Below, piece by piece: positions 45,371 to 54,599 of a stretch of 64,000 nt of DNA; within the stretch, counting starts at the first letter, position 1, and every line of letters begins with the position of its first letter. Below the pieces are notes generated by a model. The model saw only the letters and a list, made by a program, of their open reading frames with translations, was not told the origin of the DNA and did no database searches. The position numbers and the translations under genes were made by a program. The DNA is from Pelobacter seleniigenes DSM 18267. Its GTDB lineage: Bacteria > Desulfobacterota > Desulfuromonadia > Desulfuromonadales > Geopsychrobacteraceae. Location: the NCBI RefSeq assembly GCF_000711225.1, contig NZ_JOMG01000001.1, positions 1-64,000 of the forward strand, given 5' to 3'.

Positions 45371-46369
45371 TCAGGCGGGCTGAGGTTCTTTGGATGTCAC
45401 CTTTTTGGGCACTCCTGGACTGTTTTCAATTTCGTGCTTACGAATAAACTCCTCAGCCATGGCGACATCTTTTTTACAACCGATAAATACTGGCGAACGC
45501 TCGTGAATTTGCTCGGCCTGCAGGTCGAGAATTCGCTGGCGACCGTTGGATGCGGCGCCACCGGCCTGTTCGATCAGGAACGCCATTGGATTGAGCTCAA
45601 ACAACAGGCGCAATTTGCCTTTGGGTTGATTTTTGAGATGAGGATAAAAGAAAATGCCTTTCCCTTTTAGCAGCACCTGGTTGATATCAGGGACAAAGCC
45701 GCCACTGTAACGCAACTTGACGCCTCTTTTTTCCAGAGTGGAGACAAAGGCTTCGACACCACTGGTATACAGATTCCTCATACCGCCGGGAGCATAAAGA
45801 TTTCCTTCGGGCTCTATGGTGATATTCTCACGCAGCAGGGTATATTCCATGAGGTTGTTCATGCCAAACTCATGCACACCTTTACCGACACTGTAAACCA
45901 GCGTCGTCCGCGGTCCATACAGGATATACATCGCTGCAGCCTGGTTACGACCGGGCTGCAGCAAATCGCAGCCCTCATAAATCGAAACAATTGTGCCGAC
46001 AGCGAGATTGACATCAACCAGGGAGGAGCCGTCCAAGGGATCGAAGGCAACCGAATATTTGCCTTCACAGTCAGGAGAGATGGGAATGATTTCATCCATT
46101 TCTTCCGACATCATGTTAGCGACAACACGTGAATGATCCAGGCGTTTACGCAGGATACGGTCGGCAAGAACATCCAGAGCCAGCTGCTCTTCACCATAAA
46201 GATTTGACGTCCCCGCCACCCCAAGATCGCCGGTTCTAATGGAATTGATGATATATTTGGAAGCTTCTGCGATCTCGCAAATCAGGTGGGTCAGACTCTC
46301 ATGTACATAGTTTTCACGCAGGTGTCGCCGCAAATCAACTTGAAACTTTGTCTTTCCAGGTTCGCTCAT
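45371..46369 (-). CDS. fbp: Fructose-1,6-bisphosphatase, class I
   Basis: 332 residues. Metal and substrate motif VAFDPLDGSSLVDVN, NYSGGFVPDIN-like RYSGGFVPDINQVLLKGKGIFFYP, and GGAASNGRQRILDL. Dephosphorylates fructose-1,6-bisphosphate for gluconeogenesis, as expected in an acetate or organic-acid user. GAGGGAG ten bases before the ATG. Confidence 0.96.
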   Translation of the reverse strand: MSEPGKTKFQVDLRRHLRENYVHESLTHLICEIAEASKYIINSIRTGDLGVAGTSNLYGEEQLALDVLADRILRKRLDHSRVVANMMSEEMDEIIPISPDCEGKYSVAFDPLDGSSLVDVNLAVGTIVSIYEGCDLLQPGRNQAAAMYILYGPRTTLVYSVGKGVHEFGMNNLMEYTLLRENITIEPEGNLYAPGGMRNLYTSGVEAFVSTLEKRGVKLRYSGGFVPDINQVLLKGKGIFFYPHLKNQPKGKLRLLFELNPMAFLIEQAGGAASNGRQRILDLQAEQIHERSPVFIGCKKDVAMAEEFIRKHEIENSPGVPKKVTSKEPQPA

Positions 46370-46756
46370 CGGACAGAAATCTCCCTCAATGTTTTATATC
46401 CCAAGATAGATGGCGCCACAAATGACCGCCCTATGGCGATACTTTAATTTTCGGGACCTTGTAACCAGCTTCAGGCCTTCGCGCCCCCCCTAACACCACC
46501 AAGCCTCAGCTATTCACAATTGTGCTTAGCCAACCAATGCTTTATACAGAATCATGATAAAAATAAATTCTTTCGACAGGTGACAGTCTAGCCCAGATTA
46601 AAAGGCACGGCAACCGTCGAATCATCTTCCGCTCATAAAAATCTTACACCACCCTAACAATAGAAAATTACGTCAAATATTTCATTTTCAAATGGCCAAC
46701 AAACCTCCATCCGCCCACCCTTGCGCATGCCAAAGCGGAATGACCGAATGAAACTA
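46370..46756. other. Gene-free stretch between fbp and the EI24 gene
   Basis: 387 bases, AT-rich in the 46540-46680 part. I see no convincing ORF, RNA gene, or strong hairpin. It should contain the fbp promoter, but no clear -35/-10 pair can be chosen. Confidence 0.5.
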
Positions 46757-47557
46757 TTAGCGCGTCTGCGAGAAGCGTGATTCTTCCTCCCCTGGGAAAT
46801 CGCACCAAAGCAGGGTGGCACCAACTACGGCCAGAGGGATACAAAAGAACTGCAAAAAAGGAATAGCCAGCAGGCAAAACACGCTGCAGGCAAAACCTCC
46901 CATCAACATGGGATGTCTAAAAACATAGCGTCGCTGATCTGCAAAGCTGAGTTGCTTGCGCATCAAAACAAAGGCCATATATTCCACGGCCAGAAAAAAC
47001 AGGGTCAACAAGGGCGCCAGGACAGCATAAATCAGCGAGCCGATCCCAGGGATGAAGTTGAGCAGGAACAGCAGCAGCATACAGCCAAGGAACAGAGCCA
47101 TTTTCTTCAATTCAGCGATAAAGGCCGACCCTGATTCGACCAGAAAACGCCGCACACTGAATCCTTCCTGAGGGGGTTCCCCCAGCACCAGATTCTCGGT
47201 CCGCTCCGACAACAGTTCGTTAAAAGGAGATGCGATCAGGTTGCCGACGACGGTAAAAGAGAAAAAAACCATCACCGTCGTTAACAACAAAGCGACCACC
47301 CAGGCCAGATAATACAGAATCATTCCGTACCAGACCTCGGTCTGGGGCGCATAAGTCTGCAGCACCTGCTGGAAAAGATCGAGGCCGTAATAGACGGCAC
47401 TTGAAAAAACCAGCAGGTTGATGAAAAAAGGAATGACCAAAAATCTTATTAAGCCGGGTTTGCGCATAAACAGTCTGGCCGCTTTGGCCGGATAACCGAA
47501 GCCACGGGTAAAACCGGCGACCGGCTTGACAACTGCAGTACCAACCTGCCTGATCAT
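46757..47557 (-). CDS. EI24-domain (CysZ-like) membrane protein
   Basis: 266 residues with about four to six membrane segments (near 40-62, 75-110, 150-175, 180-205, 225-250). Hydrophilic N-terminus FTRGFGYPAKAARLFMRKPGLIRFLVIPFFINLLVF is typical of the EI24 family, which includes the sulfate transporter CysZ. No sulfate-assimilation genes are nearby, so substrate unknown. Its start overlaps the end of the epimerase gene by 4 bases. Confidence 0.85.
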   Translation of the reverse strand: MIRQVGTAVVKPVAGFTRGFGYPAKAARLFMRKPGLIRFLVIPFFINLLVFSSAVYYGLDLFQQVLQTYAPQTEVWYGMILYYLAWVVALLLTTVMVFFSFTVVGNLIASPFNELLSERTENLVLGEPPQEGFSVRRFLVESGSAFIAELKKMALFLGCMLLLFLLNFIPGIGSLIYAVLAPLLTLFFLAVEYMAFVLMRKQLSFADQRRYVFRHPMLMGGFACSVFCLLAIPFLQFFCIPLAVVGATLLWCDFPGEEESRFSQTR

Positions 47558-48435
47558 AAGTCGACCTCACAGGCCGGTAATCCGCTCGCAAGGTCCGGAT
47601 AGGCCAGCTCAATCTGCAGTTCGGCCAACATTTTACGGTTTGACATCCGGCGGGATTCCTTCAGAAAAGAGAGGGTGAGCGGATTCATCACCCGCTCAGC
47701 TTCAGCCATAGTCAATTGCTCCGGCACCGGGAACCCGAAAGTCTCGGCAACCTGGGTAAAATACTCGCTCATGCTGCTTGGATGTCCGTCACAGACATTA
47801 AAAACATCCCCCTGCTTCCCACGCTCCATGGCGGCCAGACAGATCCGGACAAGATCAAGACTATGGATACGATTGGTCAGTGGAGACTCTTCCGGGCGCA
47901 AAACCTGATGGCCTTTCTGCAACTGGGCAAAAGGGAGGCGCCCGGGACCGTAAATCCCGGTCACCCGCAAAATAACCAATTCGAAACCGAGCCTGGAAGC
48001 GGCCTCGCCAAGCTGGGTTTCTGCACTCACCCGGCGTTTTGCCCGGCTGGTCAACGGATTAAGCGGAGTTTCTTCAGTGACCAGTTGTCCGCCGCAATCT
48101 CCATAAACTCCGCTGGTACTGATATAGACCAGCTTGCTGGGACAGTTATCGACAGACAAACGACGACAAAAATTAACCATGCGGTAATCGCTGCTCCCCC
48201 CACCCTGGGGAGGCAAAAAATAAAAGATCCCATGTCCGTGCACGAGAAGTTCAGGAACCTCATCCTGGTAGTCAAAATTAGCCACAATAGGGCGGATGCC
48301 CTCTTGCTCAAGGGCAGCCCCCCTTTCTGCAAAATGTGCGGTCGCTTGAACCCGATGACCGGCACTGATCAACTCACGCGCCACTCTCAGGCCGATATCA
48401 CCGCAGCCAACAATCGTATAATTTGGCAAAATCAT
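47554..48435 (-). CDS. NAD-dependent epimerase/dehydratase-like SDR protein
   Basis: 293 residues. Rossmann motif TIVGCGDIGLRVARELISAGH at the N-terminus, later YISTSGVYGD (in place of the usual YxxxK helix, with the catalytic Tyr/Lys pair not obvious) and LRVTGIYGPGRLPF. Resembles YeeZ/extended atypical SDRs. Role unknown. Coupled to the EI24 gene; 75 bases after pepN. Confidence 0.85.
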   Translation of the reverse strand: MILPNYTIVGCGDIGLRVARELISAGHRVQATAHFAERGAALEQEGIRPIVANFDYQDEVPELLVHGHGIFYFLPPQGGGSSDYRMVNFCRRLSVDNCPSKLVYISTSGVYGDCGGQLVTEETPLNPLTSRAKRRVSAETQLGEAASRLGFELVILRVTGIYGPGRLPFAQLQKGHQVLRPEESPLTNRIHSLDLVRICLAAMERGKQGDVFNVCDGHPSSMSEYFTQVAETFGFPVPEQLTMAEAERVMNPLTLSFLKESRRMSNRKMLAELQIELAYPDLASGLPACEVDL

Positions 48436-48510
48436 TGTTCCTCACCTCGAAAGATACCTCAAGAGCGCAGCCGAAGGACGCCTTAACAAAAAATTTCAAG
48501 TTCGCCAGCG

Positions 48511-51156
48511 TTACAGGCTCTTGTTAACGATTTCATAGAGATCCCGTGATAAACGCGACTTTTGCATGATCTCAAGTTCCTTCTTCATCGCTTGACGACG
48601 GATCGGTTCAAGCCGCTGCCAGCGGGTAAAAGGACCGGCCAGGCGGGCCGACAGCTGGGCATTGTTCTGATCCAGCAGCAAAATCCGCTCCCGCAGCAGC
48701 TGATAACCGCTACCGTCCGGCTGGTGAAAGGCAAGCATATTCTGTGCAAACGCCCCCAGCAAAGAACGAACCCGGTTCGGGTTGGCAGGGTTGAATTTCG
48801 GATGCCCCAAAAGTCGCTTTACCTCTGCAAAGGTCTGTTCCCGAGGGGCCAGCGCCTGCAGGCTGAACCATTTGTCGACCAGCAGAGGATGCGCTTGCCA
48901 TTGACGATAAAAATCATCTAGCAGTTCATCGCGTTCATCGATATCCGTATTGATCAGAGCGGTAAAAGCAGCCAACCGATCGGTCATATTACGGGCTTCA
49001 TGATATTGGACCAGGCCCAGAGCGATTTTTTCCGGGCTGGGCAGCTGCAACAGTTGAGTCAGGCAGAAATTGGCCAACGCGCGCCTGCCGACGGATTCGG
49101 GGGCAAGGCGATATCCTCTACCCGGGTCAGCCGCCTCAGCATAGCGCTCCTTGAGCAGGTCTTCGTTTGCACCGACCAGGGCACGATAGGCAGCCATCCT
49201 CACCCCATGGATTTGCTGCGGATCGAATTCGTCCAGCTGGTCGGCCAGATACTGTTCGCTCGGCAGAGTCAGTAATTGCGTCAAAAAGCTGCGATCAGTC
49301 GACCGGTCAGCCAGCGCCCTTCGCCAGGCTTCCATAAAAACAGGGCTCAAAGAAAAATCCCGGCCGGGTGCAAGCTCACGATAATTACGGAGCAGTTCAC
49401 TGACCGCCAATTTCTGCCCGGCCTCCCAGCGATTAAAAGGATCGCTGTCATGAACCAGCTGAAAAGCCAGGTCTTCCGCATCAACAACGGTCGTCATTTG
49501 CACCGGAGCTGAGAACCCGCGCAATAACGAGACAACCGGTCGACATGGAATATCCTGGAAACAGTATTCCTGGGTGGATTCCTGCAGTTCAAGAACCCGA
49601 GTCCCGTCACCAGCGGCAGGTTCGCCTTCCAGCCGCAGCGGGAGGTCATTGCCGGACTCGTCGAGCAGTCCAACGGCCAGGGGGATGAGAAAGGGTTCCT
49701 TATCCGGCTGTCCCGGTGTTGCCGGGCAACTTTGCGAGACCCGTAGCCGGAAAGTCCGGGCAAGGGGGTCATAATCCTGTTCAAAATGAATTTTTGGTGT
49801 CCCGGACTGCCGATACCAACGCTTGAAGGTTGACAGATCGGTTTTTCCGGCCTCCTCCATGACAGCGACAAAATCGTCACAAGTGGCGGCCTGCCCGTCA
49901 TACCTCTCCAGATAAAGTCTCACCCCGGCAATGAAACGTTCCCGCCCGAGCAGGGTCGCCATCATCCGGATGACTTCGGCCCCCTTATTATAAACCGTAG
50001 CGGTATAAAAATTATTGATTTCCACATAGGAGGAAGGCCGCACCGGATGAGCCATGGGGCCGGCATCTTCAGGAAACTGGAATTGCCGCAGCACCCTGAC
50101 GTCATCAATCCTCTTAACGGCAGCCGAATTCAGATCGGCGGAAAACTGCTGATCACGAAAAACCGTTAACCCTTCCTTCAAGCTCAGCTGGAACCAGTCC
50201 CGACACGTCACACGATTCCCGGTCCAGTTATGAAAATACTCATGCCCGATGACGGATTCAACACCCAGATAATCGCTATCCGTTGCCGTATCCGGATGAG
50301 CCAGAACATATTTGGAATTAAAGACGTTCAACCCTTTATTTTCCATGGCCCCCATATTGAAGTCGTCAACGGCAACAATCATGTAACGATTGAGATCATA
50401 TTCCAGACCATAGACCTCTTCATCCCAACGCATCGCTTGTTGCAGCGACCGCATGGCATGCTCACAGTAGTTCTGGTTACGGGCCTCAACGTAAATCTGC
50501 AACAGGACGTCACGCCCGGAACCGGTCTGATAATGATCCTCCAGACAGACCAGGTCTCCGGCCACCAGGGCAAAAAGGTAACTTGGCTTGCGAAAGGGAT
50601 CGTCCCAGACAGCAAAATGGCGCTCGTTACCAAGCTTGCCCTGCTCGACCAGGTTCCCATTGCTGAGCAGAACCGGGTAACGCTGATCAGCCTCGACCCT
50701 CACCCGAAAGCGGGCCAGGACATCGGGGCGATCAGGATAATAGGTTATCTTACGAAAACCCTGCGCCTCACACTGGGTGCAAAAGTTGCCATTGGAAAGG
50801 TAAAGGCCTTCGAGGGAGGTATTATGAACCGGGTCGATTTGAGTTTTGACCTCAAGCACAAACCGGTTCGGGACCACCGGGATATCCAACCCTTCATCAG
50901 TCATGACGTACTCGCCAGCGGCAAGGGGCTCGCCATCTATGGCAACAGCTAACAATTGCAGCGCCTCCCCATGCAGAGACAATGGCTCCAACCGCCCCTC
51001 CCGGTCAGGGTTGAGATAAAATTGAATTTTTGAGGAAACCAGGGTTGCGGATTCGTGCATATCGAAATCAAGTTCGATCTTTTCGACCAGAAAGGCCGGC
51101 GACCGGTAGTCGTGCAGATATATTGTCGCAGGAGAATTTTCATCAATTTTCATCAT
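48511..51156 (-). CDS. pepN: Aminopeptidase N (M1 family)
   Basis: 881 residues. Exopeptidase motif GAMENKGLN and zinc site HEYFHNWTGNRV followed 18 residues on by the Glu ligand in LKEGLTVF. The C-terminal DUF3458 (Ig-like and ARM) region matches the E. coli PepN class rather than the shorter M1 enzymes. Cytoplasmic peptide turnover. The ATG at 51153 is an equally possible start. Confidence 0.96.
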   Translation of the reverse strand: MMKIDENSPATIYLHDYRSPAFLVEKIELDFDMHESATLVSSKIQFYLNPDREGRLEPLSLHGEALQLLAVAIDGEPLAAGEYVMTDEGLDIPVVPNRFVLEVKTQIDPVHNTSLEGLYLSNGNFCTQCEAQGFRKITYYPDRPDVLARFRVRVEADQRYPVLLSNGNLVEQGKLGNERHFAVWDDPFRKPSYLFALVAGDLVCLEDHYQTGSGRDVLLQIYVEARNQNYCEHAMRSLQQAMRWDEEVYGLEYDLNRYMIVAVDDFNMGAMENKGLNVFNSKYVLAHPDTATDSDYLGVESVIGHEYFHNWTGNRVTCRDWFQLSLKEGLTVFRDQQFSADLNSAAVKRIDDVRVLRQFQFPEDAGPMAHPVRPSSYVEINNFYTATVYNKGAEVIRMMATLLGRERFIAGVRLYLERYDGQAATCDDFVAVMEEAGKTDLSTFKRWYRQSGTPKIHFEQDYDPLARTFRLRVSQSCPATPGQPDKEPFLIPLAVGLLDESGNDLPLRLEGEPAAGDGTRVLELQESTQEYCFQDIPCRPVVSLLRGFSAPVQMTTVVDAEDLAFQLVHDSDPFNRWEAGQKLAVSELLRNYRELAPGRDFSLSPVFMEAWRRALADRSTDRSFLTQLLTLPSEQYLADQLDEFDPQQIHGVRMAAYRALVGANEDLLKERYAEAADPGRGYRLAPESVGRRALANFCLTQLLQLPSPEKIALGLVQYHEARNMTDRLAAFTALINTDIDERDELLDDFYRQWQAHPLLVDKWFSLQALAPREQTFAEVKRLLGHPKFNPANPNRVRSLLGAFAQNMLAFHQPDGSGYQLLRERILLLDQNNAQLSARLAGPFTRWQRLEPIRRQAMKKELEIMQKSRLSRDLYEIVNKSL

Positions 51157-51268
51157 ATTTAAGTCCCATTTTGAAGTTTATTCATGACTCGGCAGTCCCA
51201 TCAACCCAGCACCGAGAGTGAAACAATAGCATGATTTATAAAGAGCAGAAAGGCGAGGAGGGACAAAA

Positions 51269-51295
51269 AAAAAGCGGCCTGCATGACCGCTTTTT
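51269..51295 (-). terminator. Terminator of the Lar-like gene
   Basis: Stem AAAGCGG/CCGCTTT extended by A/T pairs, with a T-rich tail on the minus strand; about 35 bases after the stop of the small zinc-ribbon gene. Confidence 0.85.
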
Positions 51296-51330
51296 CACAT
51301 ATTTGAACTGTATCAACAATTAAAGCTGGA

Positions 51331-51537
51331 TCAAAGAGCGTAAGCTTCCAAGGCCTGCTCTTCATTCCAACGATCGATCGCATCTTCCATGGAGTCGGCA
51401 ACAGCCATTTTTTCGCAATTGTCTTTGGAACAATAGATTCCCCAATGACTGGACGGTGCGAAACTGCTCGGCCCGAAAATTTTTGCCTGTCCACCACAGC
51501 GGCATGGAACAGCCACGTGCTGATGATATGCTCCCAT
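51331..51537 (-). CDS. Small Lar-like zinc-ribbon protein
   Basis: 68 residues. PCRCGGQAKIFG, then WGIYCSKDNCEKMAVADSMEDAIDRWNEEQ: two Cys pairs followed by the AIxxWN ending that marks the Lar (restriction alleviation) zinc-finger family. Phage and plasmid Lar proteins blunt type I restriction, but many chromosomal relatives have no known role and this call is by pattern only. Strong AAGGAG site and own terminator. Confidence 0.75.
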   Translation of the reverse strand: MGAYHQHVAVPCRCGGQAKIFGPSSFAPSSHWGIYCSKDNCEKMAVADSMEDAIDRWNEEQALEAYAL

Positions 51538-51895
51538 AATCTGCTCTCCTTTCAGGAATAAATAAAAAACATGCAGCGTTCAAGAGTACCCTACATGATA
51601 TATATTTCCTTATCTTACACCGAAGGAGATCAAGTCAATCTTTTTCTGGGAAGAAAACCTATATAAAACAATGGTTTACGGATAATAAAACAGGCACTTT
51701 ACCCCTCCAGCCAAAAGCCGGGAGAAAAGCTCAACAATTTCAAAGAAATGGCACGAAAATTCAGAACGCCAGCGGCTCATCAAAACAGCCTTCCCGCTTG
51801 ACAAAACTTATTTTTTTTCCAAAACAAAATTTTATACTGCTGTTACTCTACTTGTGGCAGCGCTCAAGAGACCGCCTTAACGGCCGCGCAGACGA
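51538..51895. other. Gene-free stretch between dcd and the Lar-like gene
   Basis: About 360 bases, AT-rich, no ORF with a ribosome site. Holds the candidate promoter at 51609-51638 and the 3' side of dcd; no strong hairpin seen. Confidence 0.5.
51609..51638 (-). promoter_or_regulatory. Putative promoter of the Lar-like gene
   Basis: Minus strand TTGACT (51633-51638), 18-base spacer, GATAAG (51609-51614), about 70 bases before the ATG. Confidence 0.35.
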
Positions 51896-52420
51896 TCATT
51901 TTTCAAGATAATCCCGGTACAGCAGACTGGGCTGGATCCCCGAATTATTCTGGTATTTTCCACTGCTATAGTTGGCGTACGCTCCTTCAATGGAATGATA
52001 ATAGATCTGACAGATCTGCACTCCGGCATAAATCCGGATCGGTTGTACGCAAAAAATCTCCAAGGTCCAAAACCCCCTGAACCCCACATCTCCAAACCCT
52101 GCGGTGACATGCACAAAAAGCCCCAAGCGACCTACCGAAGAACGTCCTTCCAACATGGGAACCAATCCTGAAGTCTCCGTGTACTCAACCGTTCTCCCCA
52201 GATAAAGCCGGTGCGGCTCAAGGACCAGCCCTTCGGCAGGAATCCTGATTGAGTGGTGAAGGTTATTCTTCTTCATATCAAGAACCGGCTCGTCATAAAC
52301 GAGAAGCTCATCATGCAGGGCCAGATTATAACTGTTCGGGTTCAATCGGGAAGGATCGTAGGGGTCAATCACGATATCCCCGCCGATTCTTTTTTCAATT
52401 TCCTGGCCGGATAAAATCAT
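51896..52420 (-). CDS. dcd: dCTP deaminase
   Basis: 174 residues. Conserved NPNSYNLALHDEL, the phosphate-binding and catalytic stretch GRSSVGRLGLFVHVTAGFGDVGFRGFWTLE (catalytic Glu at its end) and C-terminal YSSGKYQNNSGIQPS. Converts dCTP to dUTP for dTMP synthesis; some family members also hydrolyse dUTP to dUMP, which cannot be judged by eye. Shorter than the E. coli enzyme (193). Confidence 0.94.
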   Translation of the reverse strand: MILSGQEIEKRIGGDIVIDPYDPSRLNPNSYNLALHDELLVYDEPVLDMKKNNLHHSIRIPAEGLVLEPHRLYLGRTVEYTETSGLVPMLEGRSSVGRLGLFVHVTAGFGDVGFRGFWTLEIFCVQPIRIYAGVQICQIYYHSIEGAYANYSSGKYQNNSGIQPSLLYRDYLEK

Positions 52421-52498
52421 GGGTCTGGTTCCTTTACAGACAAGTTGCTGACGACAAGAGACTCACTCGGCAAAAAAGCCGGCAAGCAACCGACCAGC

Positions 52499-52684
52499 TC
52501 AGTTTTCCAAAAAGCCGATAGCCCCTTGGGGACAGGCTGGAATGCAGATGCCGTCCAGATCACATTTAGCTTCATCAAGAACAGCTTTGCCATCGTGCAG
52601 GACTATCGCCTTTTCCGGACAGGCCTTGATACATTCGGAACTGCCGCAACAAACCATTGAATCGATTATGATACGCATCTTCAC
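52499..52684 (-). CDS. Ferredoxin with two incomplete cluster motifs
   Basis: 61 residues from a GTG at 52684 with GGAG six bases upstream (ATG 52678 is the alternative). Two ferredoxin repeats: CCGSSECIKACP and CDLDGICIPACP. Aligned with CxxCxxCxxxCP, the second ligand is Ser in the first motif and Asp in the second. Asp at this place is known to bind a [4Fe-4S] or to leave a [3Fe-4S] cluster; Ser is rarer. Probably an electron carrier with altered potential. 78 bases upstream of dcd. Confidence 0.8.
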   Translation of the reverse strand: MKMRIIIDSMVCCGSSECIKACPEKAIVLHDGKAVLDEAKCDLDGICIPACPQGAIGFLEN

Positions 52685-52921
52685 AGAAATCTCCATTGTC
52701 AAAAGGTTGCAGACGCGCATGTTAGAGAATCACGGCAAATCAGGTCAAGAACAATAGCTGCATAAGAATCTTTGCGGCCCCTGCCCGCCAACCAGCAGGG
52801 ATCGAGCTTGGCGGTGCTGCCGACCGGAAAAGCCTGTCAGGTCATTGAAAGCAACGGCAAGCAAAAAAAGCGGCCTGAATGACGCAATTTCTGGTCAAGA
52901 AATAATTGTTATGCTATGTAT

Positions 52922-53239
52922 TTACTCGCGTTCGGTTCCACAAGACCAGCAGGCACCAAAATGGGGCAGACAATGCTCTCCGCAGTGCGGGCAGACCCAG
53001 GGTTCGCCGTTAGTATTATCGTTTTTCAACCAACCGGTGAGTAACAGCTTGGCTCGAGGATACGTTTCATCATCGATAACCCAGAGTTCCGGAGAACATT
53101 CGTTAAATGGAATCTCGCCTAACGCTGAGGACAGCTGATCGTTCCGCAAAATGCACGCAATACCTTCGCCAGCAAGAATCTCTTTAAGCAGCCCTGCCTG
53201 CAATCGATCCCAGAAACTGAATACGTGTAACTTTTTCAT
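52922..53239 (-). CDS. DUF2007-type protein with C-terminal zinc ribbon
   Basis: 105 residues from ATG 53239. N-terminal ~70 residues (HVFSFWDRLQAGLLKEILAGEGIACILRND and WVIDDETYPRAKLLLTGWL) fit the DUF2007 'putative signal transducing protein' fold. The tail CPHCGEHCLPHFGACWSCG is a CxxC/CxxC zinc ribbon. Function unknown; stands alone, divergent from the DHOD-like gene. Confidence 0.8.
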   Translation of the reverse strand: MKKLHVFSFWDRLQAGLLKEILAGEGIACILRNDQLSSALGEIPFNECSPELWVIDDETYPRAKLLLTGWLKNDNTNGEPWVCPHCGEHCLPHFGACWSCGTERE

Positions 53240-53335
53240 AGTGGGCAAAGTATAACATTCCTATCCTGTTACGGGTTTTTATTTATCGTTTCGAGTATTG
53301 TCCAAGTTGACAACAAGGCCATAAGGAGAAATCAC

Positions 53336-54394
53336 ATGATTGATATTTCAACAAGCTATATGGGAATTCCCCTCAAATCCCCGATTATTGTTGCCAGCAG
53401 TAGCAAAACGGGATCTCTTTCCGGGATTCGCGACTGCGCTGAAGCCGGTGCCGGTGCCATCATTCTGAAGTCTCTCTTTGAAGAGCAGATCATCGCGGAA
53501 ACCAACCAGCTCAGCAGTCATGCTGAAGAATATTCCGGTTACGGAGAGGCCTACCAGTACCTGCAGGGATACGGTGCGGAGCTTGGCCCCCGGCAATACC
53601 TGGAGCTGCTTAAAGAAGCCAAAAATGCGGTCAATGTGCCAATCATTGCCAGCCTTAACTGTGTTTCCGGGGAAAGCTGGGCCGGATATGCCAAAAAACT
53701 CGAAGCCGCCGGAGCGGATGGTATCGAACTTAATGCCAGTCTGATGCCGACCGATCCGCAACAACCGGGTCTGGACATCGTCGACAGCTATCTTAAAATC
53801 CTCTATCAGGTCAAACAGCAGGTCAGCATTCCGGTCGCTATGAAGGTTGGTCCCTATTTCACCAACTTTGCCAATTTTGCCGACCGGCTGACCCGGGATC
53901 GTGCAGAAGCTCCGGCTTACAGCGTCGGTTGGCTTGGCAAGGACAAAGAACCTGGCGACATCATCTGGAAAGGTGCTGACGGCCTGGTCCTGTTCAACCG
54001 GTTCTACAAGCTCGATATCGATATTGAGAACAAAAAGCTGGTCCCCGGCAACCCCTACAGCAAACCGAGCGAAATCAGTGAAGTTCTACGCTGGCTGTCG
54101 ATTCTGGCCGGCAAAACCGGTTGCGATCTGGCGGCATCCACCGGAATTCATCAGAGTGAAGATGCCATTAAAGCGCTGCTCGCCGGTGCGAAAGTGGTCC
54201 AGCTCTGCTCAACCCTGTTTATTAATGGAACCGGGCAGATCAAGGTGATCGAACAAGGACTGCGCGACTGGATGCAGCGGCAGGGTTATGAAAAACTCTG
54301 TGACTTCCGCGGGCTGCTGAGTCAGGCGAAGAGCTCCACCCCCAAAGATCACGAACGTTTACAGTACATCAAACTGTTTGTCGGGATGGAATAA
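53336..54394 (+). CDS. Dihydroorotate dehydrogenase-like flavoprotein
   Basis: 352 residues, TIM-barrel FMN fold of the DHOD superfamily: MDISTSYMG-like start IDISTSYMGIPLKSPIIVASSS, SLNC near 110, IELNAS, AMKVGPYFTNFANF, and C-terminal FMN phosphate site TGIHQSEDAIKALLAGAKVVQLCSTL. The group (annotated DHOD-like) lacks the partner PyrK and is distinct from true PyrD; its reaction is not established. AAGGAG before the ATG. Confidence 0.85.
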   Translation: MIDISTSYMGIPLKSPIIVASSSKTGSLSGIRDCAEAGAGAIILKSLFEEQIIAETNQLSSHAEEYSGYGEAYQYLQGYGAELGPRQYLELLKEAKNAVNVPIIASLNCVSGESWAGYAKKLEAAGADGIELNASLMPTDPQQPGLDIVDSYLKILYQVKQQVSIPVAMKVGPYFTNFANFADRLTRDRAEAPAYSVGWLGKDKEPGDIIWKGADGLVLFNRFYKLDIDIENKKLVPGNPYSKPSEISEVLRWLSILAGKTGCDLAASTGIHQSEDAIKALLAGAKVVQLCSTLFINGTGQIKVIEQGLRDWMQRQGYEKLCDFRGLLSQAKSSTPKDHERLQYIKLFVGME

Positions 54395-54599
54395 ACAGGC
54401 AACAATCGTCAAAGTTCTCAAATTGGCAACGAGTAGTTTTTCGATGTGACACGGAAATCAAGGGCGAATGCGGAGGCGTAGTTCTTTACGCCGCACAAAT
54501 AAGCCCGCAGATTGACACTGCTAGAACGGAAAAGAGCCGTTTCCGGATGAAAACCAGTTAGCGTTGCGAGAACGCGCAGAATAAAGGAATGGTCTGGCT
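54395..54599 (+). other. Intergenic hairpins before ilvA
   Basis: Contains hairpin TGCGG-x-GGCGTA/TACGCCGCA (about 54468-54498), likely ending the DHOD-like gene, and CGGAAA/TTTCCG (about 54528-54546). No leader peptide or T-box features recognised. Confidence 0.35.
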
